A stretch of 64,000 nt of DNA from CAZTHK01 sp964613215 (lineage in GTDB: Bacteria > Krumholzibacteriota > Krumholzibacteriia > Krumholzibacteriales > CAZTHK01), in the NCBI GenBank assembly GCA_964613215.1, contig CAZTHK010000005.1:62001-126000 (forward strand), read 5' to 3'. The notes beneath the pieces were generated by a model. That model saw only the letters and a list, made by a program, of their open reading frames with translations. It had not been told where the DNA came from and searched no databases. This document shows positions 53,486-63,362 of the stretch, in pieces. The position numbers and the translations under genes are program-made. Every line of letters begins with the position of its first letter. Positions within the stretch are counted from its first letter, which is position 1.

Positions 53486-54013
53486 ATGTTTAAGGGAACC
53501 ACTATCATAGGAGTAAGAAGAGGAGAGGGAGTTGCCCTGGGTGGCGATGGACAGGTCTCATTCGGTGAAAGTATAGTCAAACACGGAGCCAAGAAGATAA
53601 GGCTTCTGGAGGAGAGGAGGGCGATGGTCGGTTTTGCCGGCAGCACCGCCGATGCCATAACCCTTTTTACCAAGTTCGAAGGGAAGCTGGAACAGTATAC
53701 CGGCAACCTCAGGAAGGCGGCGGTTGAACTGGCCAAGGAATGGAGAACCGACAAGGTATTGAGGCACCTGGAAGCATTGCTGGTGGTTATGGATACGGAG
53801 CATTCCCTGCTTATTTCGGGGAAGGGAGATGTACTGGAACCAGATGACGGTATTCTGGCAATCGGGTCGGGTGGATCGTACGCCCTTGCGGCAGCCAGAG
53901 CAATGATTGCCAATACTGATCTGGAGGCCGGGGAAATAGTATCCAAATCACTTGAAATAGCATCACAAATTTGTGTTTATACTAATGATAATATAACCGT
54001 TGAAACTTTGTGA
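53486..54013 (+). CDS. hslV: HslV peptidase subunit (ClpQ)
   Basis: A 175-residue proteasome-like peptidase. The start at ATG 53486 has AAGGAG seven bases upstream, and yields MFKGTTIIGVRRG; the two Thr are those of the TTI...V motif, with the first (T5) expected to become the N-terminal nucleophile after removal of a four-residue propeptide. GDGQVSFG and the conserved FAGSTADAITLF follow. Forms the HslUV protease with the next gene. A longer frame from 53363 overlaps xerC and is not used. Confidence 0.96.
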   Translation: MFKGTTIIGVRRGEGVALGGDGQVSFGESIVKHGAKKIRLLEERRAMVGFAGSTADAITLFTKFEGKLEQYTGNLRKAAVELAKEWRTDKVLRHLEALLVVMDTEHSLLISGKGDVLEPDDGILAIGSGGSYALAAARAMIANTDLEAGEIVSKSLEIASQICVYTNDNITVETL

Positions 54014-54024
54014 GGTGGCCCGGA

Positions 54025-55371
54025 ATGGATGAATTTACACCCAGACAGATAGTAAAGGAATTGAACAAGTTTATTATTGGGCAGGATAAGGCTAAACGGT
54101 CGGTTGCCATAGCTCTTAGAAACAGGTGGAGACGGAGGAGGGTAGAGAAGGATATCAGGGAGGAGATCATGCCCAATAATATTATCATGATCGGGCCTAC
54201 CGGAGTGGGAAAGACAGAGATTGCCAGAAGACTGGCCAATCTGGCTCAGGCACCCTTCAGCAAGGTGGAAGCGACCAAGTTTACCGAGGTTGGCTATGTT
54301 GGCAGGGATGTAGAATCTATGGTGAGAGACCTGTTGGATATAGCAATAAATATGGAGAAACAAAAAGCCTATAAAATGGTGGAGGAGAGGGCCAGGGAGA
54401 GAGCTACCGACAGGCTGCTGGATCTGCTGGTTCCGGCTTCCCGGAGTTCTGCCAGCGCAGAGGATGAAGAACTGGAGGAGAGAAGAAGCAGAACCAAAGA
54501 AAAACTCAGGGATAAGCTGGAGAGGGGAGAGCTTGATGCCAGGGAGATTAACATAGAAGTAGAGGACCGCTCCCGTCCCTTTATAGAGATATTCTCCAAC
54601 ACCGGTCTGGATGATATGGGGGTGAAATTCCCTGAAGGCCTGGAGAATATGATGCCCAGAAAAAAGAAGGGGAGGAGGGTAACGGTCGGAGAGGCACGGG
54701 AAATACTCATTCAGGAGGAGAAGGAAAAGCTGATCGATGACGACAAGATAATATCCAGAGCCAGGGAGACCACTGAGGAATCGGGAATAATATTCATCGA
54801 TGAGATAGATAAGATAACCGGTGGTGACAAATCACACGGACCCGATGTTTCCAGGGAGGGGGTTCAGAGGGATATCCTGCCCATAGTGGAAGGAAGCAGT
54901 GTCAATACCAAACACGGGGTAATCAAGACAGATCATATCCTGTTTATAGCGGCGGGGGCATTCCACACCTCCAAACCCTCCGACCTGGTTCCTGAACTTC
55001 AGGGACGGTTCCCCATCCGGGTGGAACTGGATGCTCTTACTTCCCGGGATTTCGAGAGGATTCTGCTGGAGCCTGCGAATTCACTGATCAAACAGTATCA
55101 GGCTCTTATGGAGGCGGAGGGATGTCTGCTCGAATTCACCAAGGGAGCAATAAGACAGATTGCCCGGACCGCCACTCTGGTAAACCAGAAGATGGAGAAT
55201 ATCGGTGCCAGGAGACTGCACACCATTATGACCACGCTTCTGGATGAGATAATGTTCGAATTGCCCTCCTCCGACGAAGAGGTAAAAAATATAACCATCG
55301 ACCGAAAGAAGGTTAACAGTACTCTTGAAGAGATTGTCAGTGATGAAGACCTGGCGAGATACATTCTTTAG
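54025..55371 (+). CDS. hslU: HslU ATPase subunit (ClpY)
   Basis: A 448-residue AAA+ unfoldase. Opening FTPRQIVKELNKFIIGQ, Walker A GPTGVGKTEIARR, the GYVGRDVESMVRDL pore loop, Walker B IFIDEIDKI, and the intermediate I-domain (about 105-215). The C-terminal end EDLARYIL fits into HslV pockets and is the family signature. ATG 54025 has GAGGTGG upstream; a GTG at 54010 overlaps the hslV stop and is less likely. Confidence 0.97.
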   Translation: MDEFTPRQIVKELNKFIIGQDKAKRSVAIALRNRWRRRRVEKDIREEIMPNNIIMIGPTGVGKTEIARRLANLAQAPFSKVEATKFTEVGYVGRDVESMVRDLLDIAINMEKQKAYKMVEERARERATDRLLDLLVPASRSSASAEDEELEERRSRTKEKLRDKLERGELDAREINIEVEDRSRPFIEIFSNTGLDDMGVKFPEGLENMMPRKKKGRRVTVGEAREILIQEEKEKLIDDDKIISRARETTEESGIIFIDEIDKITGGDKSHGPDVSREGVQRDILPIVEGSSVNTKHGVIKTDHILFIAAGAFHTSKPSDLVPELQGRFPIRVELDALTSRDFERILLEPANSLIKQYQALMEAEGCLLEFTKGAIRQIARTATLVNQKMENIGARRLHTIMTTLLDEIMFELPSSDEEVKNITIDRKKVNSTLEEIVSDEDLARYIL

Positions 55372-55391
55372 TAAACCCGAAGGGAGCAGAG

Positions 55392-56312
55392 ATGGAGCTG
55401 AGCAGGAAAGATTTTCTGTCCATACGTGATTTCAGCAGGAGTGAGCTGGATAAGATACTGGCGGTCTGCAGTGAGCAGAAACCGAAGGTAAAGAAATTCG
55501 AACTGGAACATACTCATCCGGGCAGGGTGCTGGGCTGTATCTTCCATAAACCCAGCCTGAGAACCAGGATCAGTTTTGAGGTAGCGGTGAGGCAACTGGG
55601 CGGTTCCAGCCTTTTTATCACCGACAGGGAGATCGGGATAGGGAACAGAGAGGATCCCAGGGATGTGGCCAATGTTTTATCCCGTTATCTGGACGCCATA
55701 ATGATAAGGACATTCGATCAGTCCATGGTGGATGATCTGGCTAAATATGCCGAAATACCGGTAATTAACGGCCTTACTGATCTTCTTCATCCCTGCCAGG
55801 TCATGGGCGACATTTTTACCATAATTGAAAAACTGGGTGATGTGGATGGAAAGAAAATCGTCTTTATTGGCGATGGTAACAACGTTTCCCGCAGCTGGCT
55901 GAATGCTGCAGCAAAGTTCTCCTTCCAGCTGATCTTATGTGCGCCGGAGGGATATGAAATATCTCAGTCATTTCTGGATGAGGTAAGAGAAACCGGGGAT
56001 CCTGATTATAAGCATATAGTAGATCCCCGTGAAGCTGTACCGGAAGCGGATGTGATTTATACTGATGTATGGGCAAGTATGGGACAGGAGGATGAAGCGT
56101 CGGAGAGAAGGCAGCAGTTCCAGAGTTATCAGGTCAACCGGGAGCTGATGGAACTGGCGGGGGAGGAGTGTATCTTTATGCACTGCCTTCCGGCACACCG
56201 GGGGGATGAAGTCACCGATGAGGTAATAGACAGTTCCAATTCGGTGGTATACCAGGAGGCGGAAAACAGGATGCATTTACAGCGTGCCATATTAAGCATG
56301 CTTATGAAATAA
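55392..56312 (+). CDS. argF: ornithine carbamoyltransferase
   Basis: A 306-residue enzyme forming citrulline from ornithine and carbamoyl phosphate. The carbamoyl phosphate loop is S55-L-R-T-R59 (a Leu form of STRTR found in many OTCs), HPCQ at 133-136, the ornithine loop DVWASMGQ and HCLPAHRG at 264-271. Aspartate carbamoyltransferase is excluded by these motifs. It follows hslU by 20 bases and has no other arginine gene near it. Confidence 0.95.
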   Translation: MELSRKDFLSIRDFSRSELDKILAVCSEQKPKVKKFELEHTHPGRVLGCIFHKPSLRTRISFEVAVRQLGGSSLFITDREIGIGNREDPRDVANVLSRYLDAIMIRTFDQSMVDDLAKYAEIPVINGLTDLLHPCQVMGDIFTIIEKLGDVDGKKIVFIGDGNNVSRSWLNAAAKFSFQLILCAPEGYEISQSFLDEVRETGDPDYKHIVDPREAVPEADVIYTDVWASMGQEDEASERRQQFQSYQVNRELMELAGEECIFMHCLPAHRGDEVTDEVIDSSNSVVYQEAENRMHLQRAILSMLMK

Positions 56313-56370
56313 ATTATTCGGCCGGCGGGGACAAACCGGAAACAGGAATATTTTCAGGAAGAACAGTTAT

Positions 56371-57429
56371 ATGAAGGGAGGAAGAAGTATAATAGCAGTT
56401 CTGCTGTTATTTCTGCTTTATGCCTGCGCAGTAATGGAACCTCCCACAGGGGGACCCAGAGATGAAACCCCGCCCTCCATTGTGAGTACCATACCTTCTC
56501 AGGATTCCACCAATGTATCAGGGGATGTGGAAGTACAGGTAATTTTCAGCGAAAAGCTGGATCCGGAGAGTTTCAAAAACAGAATATCCACCTACCCTCC
56601 TGTTGAATTCGATGATATCGATGTTGACGATGAGGTACTTAAGGTTAAATTCGAATCTCCCCTTCCCGGGACTACCTTCGTTTTTCATCTGGAATCGGGC
56701 TACCGGGATGATCACAGGGTAGAGGGTATGGAGAGGCTGATGCTTTATTTTTCAACCAACTCATATATGGAAAAGGGGTTGATATCCGGATGGACTCTGT
56801 TCAAGGAAAAACCGGATTCCCTGGGGGTGGTCAAACTGTTCAGAGCAGATGGAGATACCATAGGTGACTTCATCACTGAACAGGAGGCCAGAGTAGCCTA
56901 TTCCGACAATCTGGGTAAATTCTCCTTTAGAGCCCTGCCCACAGACAGCGTTACTTTCATTGTGTGGGCTTTCTCCGACCGTGACGATAACGGAAGGTAT
57001 TCCGAGAGCGACGATTTCGCCATTCTTCAACCGGATACGGTAACCCTTGCAGAGAGAAGTGTTTACGTCAGGGAGCTGCGGCTTGACATTATCGATCCGG
57101 ATGAACCGGGATCCATCGGGGGGGGGATAGAAAACCGGACTGAAGTTGCCGGGCTGCCCCTGGTGATTCTGAAATCGCTATCAGCCGAGGGGGGAGAGAT
57201 GTTTACTGCCGCCGATTCTTCAGGTGTGTTCAGGTTGAAGCCGGTAGCTCCGGGTGAATACACTTTAACCGCACTTATGGATATAAAGGCGGACAGCATC
57301 TGTGGTAACTATCCCAGCCCGGAGGATTCCACAGTTATGATGGAGGAGCCCTGTTTTACCATGGGAGACACCCTTCGACTTAAACCGGGTGAAAAGAAAC
57401 AGATCGAAAAAACCATCATACTGGAATAA
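56371..57429 (+). CDS. Ig-like-domain lipoprotein
   Basis: A 352-residue lipoprotein. The signal peptide ends LLYAC (C19) and is followed by AVMEPPTGGPRDETPPSIV, the typical start of Bacteroidetes-type Ig-like (Big_5) lipoproteins. The first Ig-like domain is about residues 30-130 (TNVSGDVEVQVIFSEKLDP). A second beta domain (about 130-240) and a carboxypeptidase-regulatory-like repeat (about 245-345, FRLKPVAPGEYTLTALMD) follow. Probably attached to the outer membrane; the ligand is unknown. dapF follows after 13 bases. Confidence 0.85.
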   Translation: MKGGRSIIAVLLLFLLYACAVMEPPTGGPRDETPPSIVSTIPSQDSTNVSGDVEVQVIFSEKLDPESFKNRISTYPPVEFDDIDVDDEVLKVKFESPLPGTTFVFHLESGYRDDHRVEGMERLMLYFSTNSYMEKGLISGWTLFKEKPDSLGVVKLFRADGDTIGDFITEQEARVAYSDNLGKFSFRALPTDSVTFIVWAFSDRDDNGRYSESDDFAILQPDTVTLAERSVYVRELRLDIIDPDEPGSIGGGIENRTEVAGLPLVILKSLSAEGGEMFTAADSSGVFRLKPVAPGEYTLTALMDIKADSICGNYPSPEDSTVMMEEPCFTMGDTLRLKPGEKKQIEKTIILE

Positions 57430-57442
57430 GAATGGAGAGGGG

Positions 57443-58270
57443 ATGAGCAGGAAGATAGACTTTAAGAAGATGCATGGAGCAGGCAACGATTTTATTATGA
57501 TTGACGGCAGGGAGGAATATGTTCATCTTAAAGGTAGTGAAATAGCCAGGTTATGCGACAGGAGGAGGGGAATCGGAGCAGATGGCATAATTATTATAGA
57601 CAACAGCGAGAAGGCCGATTTCAGAATGGATTACTATAACAGTGATGGAGGAGCCGCTGAGCTGTGCGGTAACGGAGCCAGGTGTGCAGCCAGGTTTGCC
57701 AGTGAAACAGGGGTGGCGGGGATAAGGATGAGCTTTGAAACCGGTTCGGGAATAATCGGAGCCAGTGTGGAGGGGGAAGAGGTAGAGGTGGAGATCGGAA
57801 AGGTAGTGGATATCCAGCTTGATAAGAGGATGAAATGCTGTGATTCTGGTGTTCACTATGCAGTGGCAGGTGTTCCCCATGCTCTTGTTCTGGTGGATGA
57901 ATCTGGCAGTGTCAATGACCGGACATTTTTCAGCCAGGCCAGAGCGGTGAGATACCATTCCGCTTTTGCCCCTGGTGGCACTAATTTTAACATGGCATCG
58001 GTCAAAGATAGAGGACATCTTGAGTACAGGACATACGAAAGGGGGGTGGAGGATGAAACCCAGAGTTGCGGTACCGGGGCGGTGGCAATTAGCGTCATAT
58101 GCGCTCATCTGGGATTGACCGGGACGGAGGTGGCATGCACAACATCAGGTGGTGATATCCTTCTGGTAAAATTCACCAGGACAGAATACGGTGCTGCGGA
58201 CTGCGTCCTCAAGGGCCCTGCCATGATTACATTTGAGGGTTTGTTTGAACTTGACCACTTCACCGGTTGA
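57443..58270 (+). CDS. dapF: diaminopimelate epimerase
   Basis: A 275-residue enzyme interconverting LL- and meso-diaminopimelate for lysine and peptidoglycan. Opening KMHGAGNDFIMIDG; the catalytic Cys pair C75 (AELCGNGARC) and C209 (QSCGTGAVA); FAPGGTNFNM binds substrate. ATG 57443 is chosen, with GGAGAGG upstream; the frame is open from 57389 but overlaps the lipoprotein gene. Confidence 0.95.
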   Translation: MSRKIDFKKMHGAGNDFIMIDGREEYVHLKGSEIARLCDRRRGIGADGIIIIDNSEKADFRMDYYNSDGGAAELCGNGARCAARFASETGVAGIRMSFETGSGIIGASVEGEEVEVEIGKVVDIQLDKRMKCCDSGVHYAVAGVPHALVLVDESGSVNDRTFFSQARAVRYHSAFAPGGTNFNMASVKDRGHLEYRTYERGVEDETQSCGTGAVAISVICAHLGLTGTEVACTTSGGDILLVKFTRTEYGAADCVLKGPAMITFEGLFELDHFTG

Positions 58271-58310
58271 TATCCGACCCCTGAATTATATAGCAATAGA
58301 GTGTATTCCA

Positions 58311-61187
58311 ATGAATAACTGCCTGTCATATCTGAATGCCGGATACAACCGGCTTATTAAGAACATAACGGGGGGGTTAATGGCCGGGTCCGTAACAGTG
58401 GCTCTAGCCGCAACTTTCCTGCTGGTGATTTTATTCTCCCACTCCGAGGCTCAGTATCCCTTTGGTAAGAACAAGATCCAGTATTTTCCCAAGGACTGGA
58501 AACTTCTGGAGACAGAACATTCAGAGATATTCTACTATCCCGATGAATATCCCCTGGCCAGGTTTATAGCACAGCGGTTCGAAAGTCTCTATCAGGAGTA
58601 TTCCAGCTTCTTCCAACTGGAAATTGAAGGAAAGACTCCCCTGATCCTGTACGGGACTCATCATGACTTCAAGGAGACCAATGTACTACCATATCTGATT
58701 CCTGAAGGTACCGGGGGATTCACCGAGTTTATCAAGGGGAGGGTAGCCATACCATTTACCGGTTCCTACGGAGAGATGTTGCACGTATTCAGACACGAGA
58801 TGGTTCATGTATTCATGCTGGAGAAGCTTGCCCGGGTAATGACCGGACACAGGAGGTACAATTACTCCCATCCCCCCCTTTGGTTCACCGAAGGTCTGGC
58901 TGAGTATCTCAGCTGCGGTCAACCGGATAGCAGGGCGGAAATGTTTATCAGGGATGCGGTAACATCAGGCAATATAGTCCCCCTCGGCGAACTATGGAGA
59001 ATCCAGGGCAGTTTCATGATGTACAAGGAGGGGGAGAGTGCCCTTCACTACCTGGAGGATAATTTCGGCAAAGAGGGGATAAGGATGATTCTGGAAAACT
59101 GGTGGAAGGGTGATAAATTTGAAATTGTGCTGAAAAAGACCATCGGTATGGGGGTGGATGAGTTAAGCAGGAATTGGGAGGAGAGTTTGAGGAGGAGGTA
59201 CTATCCTTCGGTGATGAGGCGGAGGAGGATGGATGAAACAAATGAAAAGTTATCCTGGGGCAATCGAATATATCACTTCCATCCGGTAAGTATGGTTGAT
59301 CGCCAGGAAAGGGAAAGAGTTTTTACCACCGGTTACCAGTTGGGAACTATCAACATAATTGAGCTGGTCCGGGACGGCCGGAGAAAGTGGAAAAATAAGA
59401 TATTCATCCGGGGAGGACAGTCCACCGAATTTGAGTCAATTCCTCTACTGAGAAGCCGCCTCTCTTCCCGGGGAGATACTCTGGTATTCAGCTCCAAGTC
59501 GGGGGAGAGGGACGTTATTTATCTCTATGACATTTCCCGCCGGAAAGTGATCAAAACCGTGTCCTGTCCTTCAGCCAGGATAATCAACTCTCCCTCACTC
59601 TCACCGGATGGTAAATCTGTAGTGTTCTCGGCTATAACCCCGAGGGGTAAATCCGACCTTTTCATTTATAATTTTGGTAACGGCACTTTTTCCAGATTAA
59701 CCGATGATTACTATGATGACATACATCCCCACTGGGCTCCCGGTGAAAACAAAATAGTATTCAGTTCCGACCGGGGTGGAGATGTGATGAAGGAGAAATA
59801 TGCAATTCATATAATCGATCTGGAAACCCTGGAAATCAGAAAGATAACCGCAGGGGAGAGCTCCGATAAGTATCCCAGATGGACGGAGGATGGCAAAGGG
59901 ATACTTTATTCATCCGACCGGGAGGGCGCCTACGATATATATCTCTGGAAAGGGGGAAAGACATTCCGTCAGACTGAGGGTATAGGGGGGGCTTTGGATC
60001 CGGTTCCCATTCCGGGCAGCAGCAGTTTCGTGTTTTCCGGGTACAGCGGAGGCACTTACAGAATATACCGGCGAGAAATAAGGGAGGAGTCTGGAAGGTT
60101 AATAGCTAATCGTGCGGATCCGGAACCGGATGAATTATGGCAGCCCTTTCGTAATGACAGCATCTCAGGTTATGATAACAGAAATTACACTCCCAGATTC
60201 AGTCTCGACCTGATTGGAGCAGCCTTTTCGGTGGATCCTGATTTCGGCTATATGGGTAACGGAGCTCAATTATTCTTTTCCGACCTGATGGGCAACCATC
60301 AGATAATTACCCTGTTGGGAAGTGCTACCGATACCTTCGAGGATTTCTGGAGGAAACTGAATGTAGCAGTGACATATGTTAATCAGCAGAACAGGATTAA
60401 TTATGCGGTAGGGAGTTTTCATCTGGCCAGCTATATGGGCACCTTTCAAAACTTACTGCGGTATGAAAGAAGGTACGGAGCATTCGGTGCGGTAAGCTAT
60501 CCCATCTCGAAATTTACCCGTCTGGAATTTTCCACCGAGCTGAAATGGATGGAGAGGGATGATGATATAACCGCCATTGGAATGGAGCAGGGAAGCGCAT
60601 GGTTGTCTTCCAACTATATATCATTTACCACCGATAATATCGTATGGCAGGTGGGGGGTCCCCTGAAGGGTCACCGGCTCAACATTTTTCTGGGGCGGAA
60701 CTTCGATCTGGACGGCTCCAGATATGAGAGTACCACCCTTCATCTGGACCTGCGAAATTACATTAGCCTCACCCCCAGGATTATCTTCGCCCAGAGGTTC
60801 CTGAGCCGCAATGCCTGGGGGAGTGATCTGCAACTGTTCTACCTTGGTGGTTCGTGGGATTTGAGGGGATACGATTTCAGGGAATTTGCAGGGAAGAGGA
60901 TTATGCTTATCAATAACGAACTGCGTTTCCCCCTGCTGGACCGTCTGGTAGTAGGTTTTCCGGTGGGACAGATAGAATTTCCTCTCTTCCGGGGTTCCCT
61001 GTTTTTGGATGCCGGGAGGGCCAGCGGATTTATTATGGACACCGGATGGCTGGGCAGTATAGGTACAGGAGTGGAGATGAATCTGGGATACCTCCCTGTG
61101 ATAAGGGTGAATTTCAGCCGGCAGACTGATTTCGAGACCATAGACACCGATACAAAGGTGGATTTCTTCCTTGGTTTTAATTTCTGA
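58311..61187 (+). CDS. large outer-membrane protein: HExxH peptidase-like, TolB-like propeller and beta-barrel
   Basis: A 958-residue exported protein. After the signal peptide (ends about residue 48, HSEAQ), residues 60-330 resemble peptidase MA: H162-E163-x-x-H166 (FRHEMVHVF), then WFTEGLAEYLS about 30 residues later, giving a gluzincin-like zinc site. A TolB/PD40 propeller follows (about 400-620; SPSLSPDGKSVVFSA, IVFSSDRGGD), and a C-terminal beta-barrel ends in the Phe signal (DFFLGFNF) recognised by BamA. This layout is known in FCB proteins of unknown function. ATG 58311 keeps basic residues in the signal n-region; ATG 58380 has a G-rich ribosome site but would give an uncharged n-region. 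Confidence 0.85.
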   Translation: MNNCLSYLNAGYNRLIKNITGGLMAGSVTVALAATFLLVILFSHSEAQYPFGKNKIQYFPKDWKLLETEHSEIFYYPDEYPLARFIAQRFESLYQEYSSFFQLEIEGKTPLILYGTHHDFKETNVLPYLIPEGTGGFTEFIKGRVAIPFTGSYGEMLHVFRHEMVHVFMLEKLARVMTGHRRYNYSHPPLWFTEGLAEYLSCGQPDSRAEMFIRDAVTSGNIVPLGELWRIQGSFMMYKEGESALHYLEDNFGKEGIRMILENWWKGDKFEIVLKKTIGMGVDELSRNWEESLRRRYYPSVMRRRRMDETNEKLSWGNRIYHFHPVSMVDRQERERVFTTGYQLGTINIIELVRDGRRKWKNKIFIRGGQSTEFESIPLLRSRLSSRGDTLVFSSKSGERDVIYLYDISRRKVIKTVSCPSARIINSPSLSPDGKSVVFSAITPRGKSDLFIYNFGNGTFSRLTDDYYDDIHPHWAPGENKIVFSSDRGGDVMKEKYAIHIIDLETLEIRKITAGESSDKYPRWTEDGKGILYSSDREGAYDIYLWKGGKTFRQTEGIGGALDPVPIPGSSSFVFSGYSGGTYRIYRREIREESGRLIANRADPEPDELWQPFRNDSISGYDNRNYTPRFSLDLIGAAFSVDPDFGYMGNGAQLFFSDLMGNHQIITLLGSATDTFEDFWRKLNVAVTYVNQQNRINYAVGSFHLASYMGTFQNLLRYERRYGAFGAVSYPISKFTRLEFSTELKWMERDDDITAIGMEQGSAWLSSNYISFTTDNIVWQVGGPLKGHRLNIFLGRNFDLDGSRYESTTLHLDLRNYISLTPRIIFAQRFLSRNAWGSDLQLFYLGGSWDLRGYDFREFAGKRIMLINNELRFPLLDRLVVGFPVGQIEFPLFRGSLFLDAGRASGFIMDTGWLGSIGTGVEMNLGYLPVIRVNFSRQTDFETIDTDTKVDFFLGFNF

Positions 61188-61325
61188 TAAAAACCGGGCA
61201 CAGATTTCAGCCAGCCAGCCCGAAGAATAACAGAAAGCTGTAACAGTAGAGCCGTGGAGTAACGGTAATAGTATAGCCGATGGTCTGCAGGGGTAACTAT
61301 CTGGAAGGGAGGAGTGATATTTCTG

Positions 61326-63200
61326 TTAATCGAAATCATCCCCGGCTAATGTTTCTTGTTTTCCCAGGAACCCGGATATGACACTAATTGCCAGATGGTG
61401 ACGGTTAAACGGCGCACTGATCTGCACCCCGTCCACCATGGGGCGGATTTTCCTTAGAAGCTCCACCGCTATCTTTACACCCTCTTCTGCGGTTTCTTCC
61501 TTCCCTCCGGCTTCCTTCATCCGTTTCATAATGTCGGCGGGGACGGATACTCCGGGGAGTTCGTTGTGCATGAATTCGGCATTCTTGTAACTTACCAGCG
61601 GCCATAGACCTGCAATAATGGGAATGCGGATGGATTCTATCTCTCTGACGAAACGCTCAAAAACTCGCATATCGAATACAGGCTGGGTAATGGCGAATTC
61701 TGCACCAGCGTCAACCTTCCAGTAGAATCTTCTCATCTCCTCCTGAAAATTTATCGCTCCCGGATTGACACCCACTCCTATGTGAAATGAGGTGGGAGTT
61801 TTTAATTTTCTTTCTCCTATGTCATAGCCCTGGTTTAATTTTCTGACTACATTGGTCAAACCGATGGAATCTATATCGAATACATCCGTTGCATCGGGAT
61901 AGTCACCGATTTTTATGGGGTCTCCAGTTATCAGCAGGATATTTCTCAGTTCCATTGCATGGGCGCCCAGCAGGTCCGCCTGCATTCCCAGGATGTTACG
62001 GTCCCGGCAGCAGTAGTGCAGAATAGTTTCTACTCCTACCCTGTTCTGGATCAGAACAGCCAATGCCAGGGGGCTCATCCGGGAGGTAGCCCGGGGGCTG
62101 TCCGGAATATTTATGGCGTCAATCCGGGCAGCAGACAGCTGTCTGGCCGATTCAAGAGTCCCGGCCGGGTTACATCCCTTGGGAGGAACAAGCTCCACTA
62201 CGGTAACGAACTCTCCACTATCTATCTTCCTGGCCAGAGAAGATTTTTCTCTTCTGGCTATTGAGGTTTTCTTTCTTTTCTCCACCTTTTTATCCCCGGG
62301 GCGGGGGGGATGCTTTGTTACCGAAGGCCGGAATGACTGAATGCCCCTTTGAATAGCCTTAATATGGCTGGGAGTGGTTCCGCAACAACCGCCCACGACG
62401 CGTGCTCCCACTTTGATAAACCGCCTGGCATATTCCGTGATATATTCCGGGGAAACCAGATAGATATTTCTGCCCTCTACGTTCTGGGGCACTCCGGCAT
62501 TGGGCATGGCGGAGATAAAGGTATCTACTGCGGTAGCCATTTTTTCCACCGCTTCCAGCATTACCCGGGGACCTACCGAGCAGTTCACTCCAACTACATC
62601 AGCACCCCATTCCTCCAGACGAATGGCGAAATCCCCCGGTTCGGTACCATATAATCCCAAACCATCAACCTGGAGAGTCATCTGGGCTATGACAGGTATA
62701 TCAGAGATACTCTTAACCGCTTTGATTGCCTGATGTATCTGATTCAGATCGGCAAATGTTTCCAGTATTATAATATCCACCCCTCCGTCTATCATAGCCT
62801 CAGCCTGAGTGGCAAATGCTTCCCTCGCCTCCTGGTTGGAGGTGGGGCCCCAGGGTTCGATTTTAATTCCCAGTGGTCCGATAGAGCCTGCAACTCCCAC
62901 TCTCCCCCGGGAAGCGGATGCCGCTATCTCCGCACCCTTCCTGTTAATTTGATATACCTCGTCTTCCAGGGAATGAGCCTTCAGTTTATAATAATTAGCA
63001 CTGAAGGTGTTGGTTTCGATTACATCAGCCCCTGCATCGATATAACTTCGGTGTATTTTTTCTACCAGGGAGGGGTTGGACAGATTAACTGCATCGAAGC
63101 ATTTGTTTATGAACACTCCATTTTCATAAAGCATGGTACCCATAGCACCGTCGAAGAGTACCACCCCCCTGTTCAGTGCCTTATGGAGATCAAAAGCCAT
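61326..63200 (-). CDS. bifunctional homocysteine S-methyltransferase/methylenetetrahydrofolate reductase
   Basis: A 624-residue fusion of the YitJ type. The N-terminal domain (1-290) has LFDGAMGTMLY, VIETNTFSAN, GVNCSVGP and VVGGCCGTTPSHI, giving the three zinc-binding Cys of homocysteine methyltransferases. A Lys/Arg linker (about 300-325) leads to a MetF-like TIM barrel (about 335-615) with VVELVPPKGCNP, NILLITGDP and FAITQPVFD. It could make methyl-THF and methylate homocysteine; the pterin-binding protein at 2029-2829 may supply the missing folate module. No SAM or B12 leader motif is visible. ATG 63200 on the minus strand. Confidence 0.92.
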   Translation of the reverse strand: MAFDLHKALNRGVVLFDGAMGTMLYENGVFINKCFDAVNLSNPSLVEKIHRSYIDAGADVIETNTFSANYYKLKAHSLEDEVYQINRKGAEIAASASRGRVGVAGSIGPLGIKIEPWGPTSNQEAREAFATQAEAMIDGGVDIIILETFADLNQIHQAIKAVKSISDIPVIAQMTLQVDGLGLYGTEPGDFAIRLEEWGADVVGVNCSVGPRVMLEAVEKMATAVDTFISAMPNAGVPQNVEGRNIYLVSPEYITEYARRFIKVGARVVGGCCGTTPSHIKAIQRGIQSFRPSVTKHPPRPGDKKVEKRKKTSIARREKSSLARKIDSGEFVTVVELVPPKGCNPAGTLESARQLSAARIDAINIPDSPRATSRMSPLALAVLIQNRVGVETILHYCCRDRNILGMQADLLGAHAMELRNILLITGDPIKIGDYPDATDVFDIDSIGLTNVVRKLNQGYDIGERKLKTPTSFHIGVGVNPGAINFQEEMRRFYWKVDAGAEFAITQPVFDMRVFERFVREIESIRIPIIAGLWPLVSYKNAEFMHNELPGVSVPADIMKRMKEAGGKEETAEEGVKIAVELLRKIRPMVDGVQISAPFNRHHLAISVISGFLGKQETLAGDDFD

Positions 63201-63270
63201 GGTATATTTCTCCCCGTGTACCGGAAAGCCCCTGAGTGATTAATAATGATGATTGTTTTTTGCCAGGGAC

Positions 63271-63299
63271 AATATATTTTACTTACAACTTGCAAACAA
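63271..63299 (-). promoter_or_regulatory. promoter of the methyltransferase/MTHFR fusion
   Basis: On the minus strand TTGTTT (63299-63294, 3/6) and TATATT (63276-63271, 5/6), spacer 17 bases; leader about 64 bases. Confidence 0.4.
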
Positions 63300-63318
63300 C
63301 TGAATGCTTTTTTAGTAT
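63290..63318 (+). promoter_or_regulatory. promoter of proS
   Basis: TTGCAA (63290-63295, 4/6) and TAGTAT (63313-63318, 4/6), spacer 17 bases; start near 63325, leader about 200 bases. Confidence 0.4.
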
Positions 63319-63326
63319 ATAGGGCA

Positions 63327-63344
63327 GTTGAACAGTAATTCAAC
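63327..63344. repeat. inverted repeat GTTGAA-N6-TTCAAC near the proS transcript start
   Basis: Perfect arms GTTGAA (63327-63332) and TTCAAC (63339-63344) with a 6-base spacer, at about +3 to +20 of the predicted transcript. A related TTGAA-N6-TTCAA occurs at 28840-28855, upstream of the small membrane protein gene. Confidence 0.4.
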
Positions 63345-63362
63345 CTAATAAATGAAATGCTG

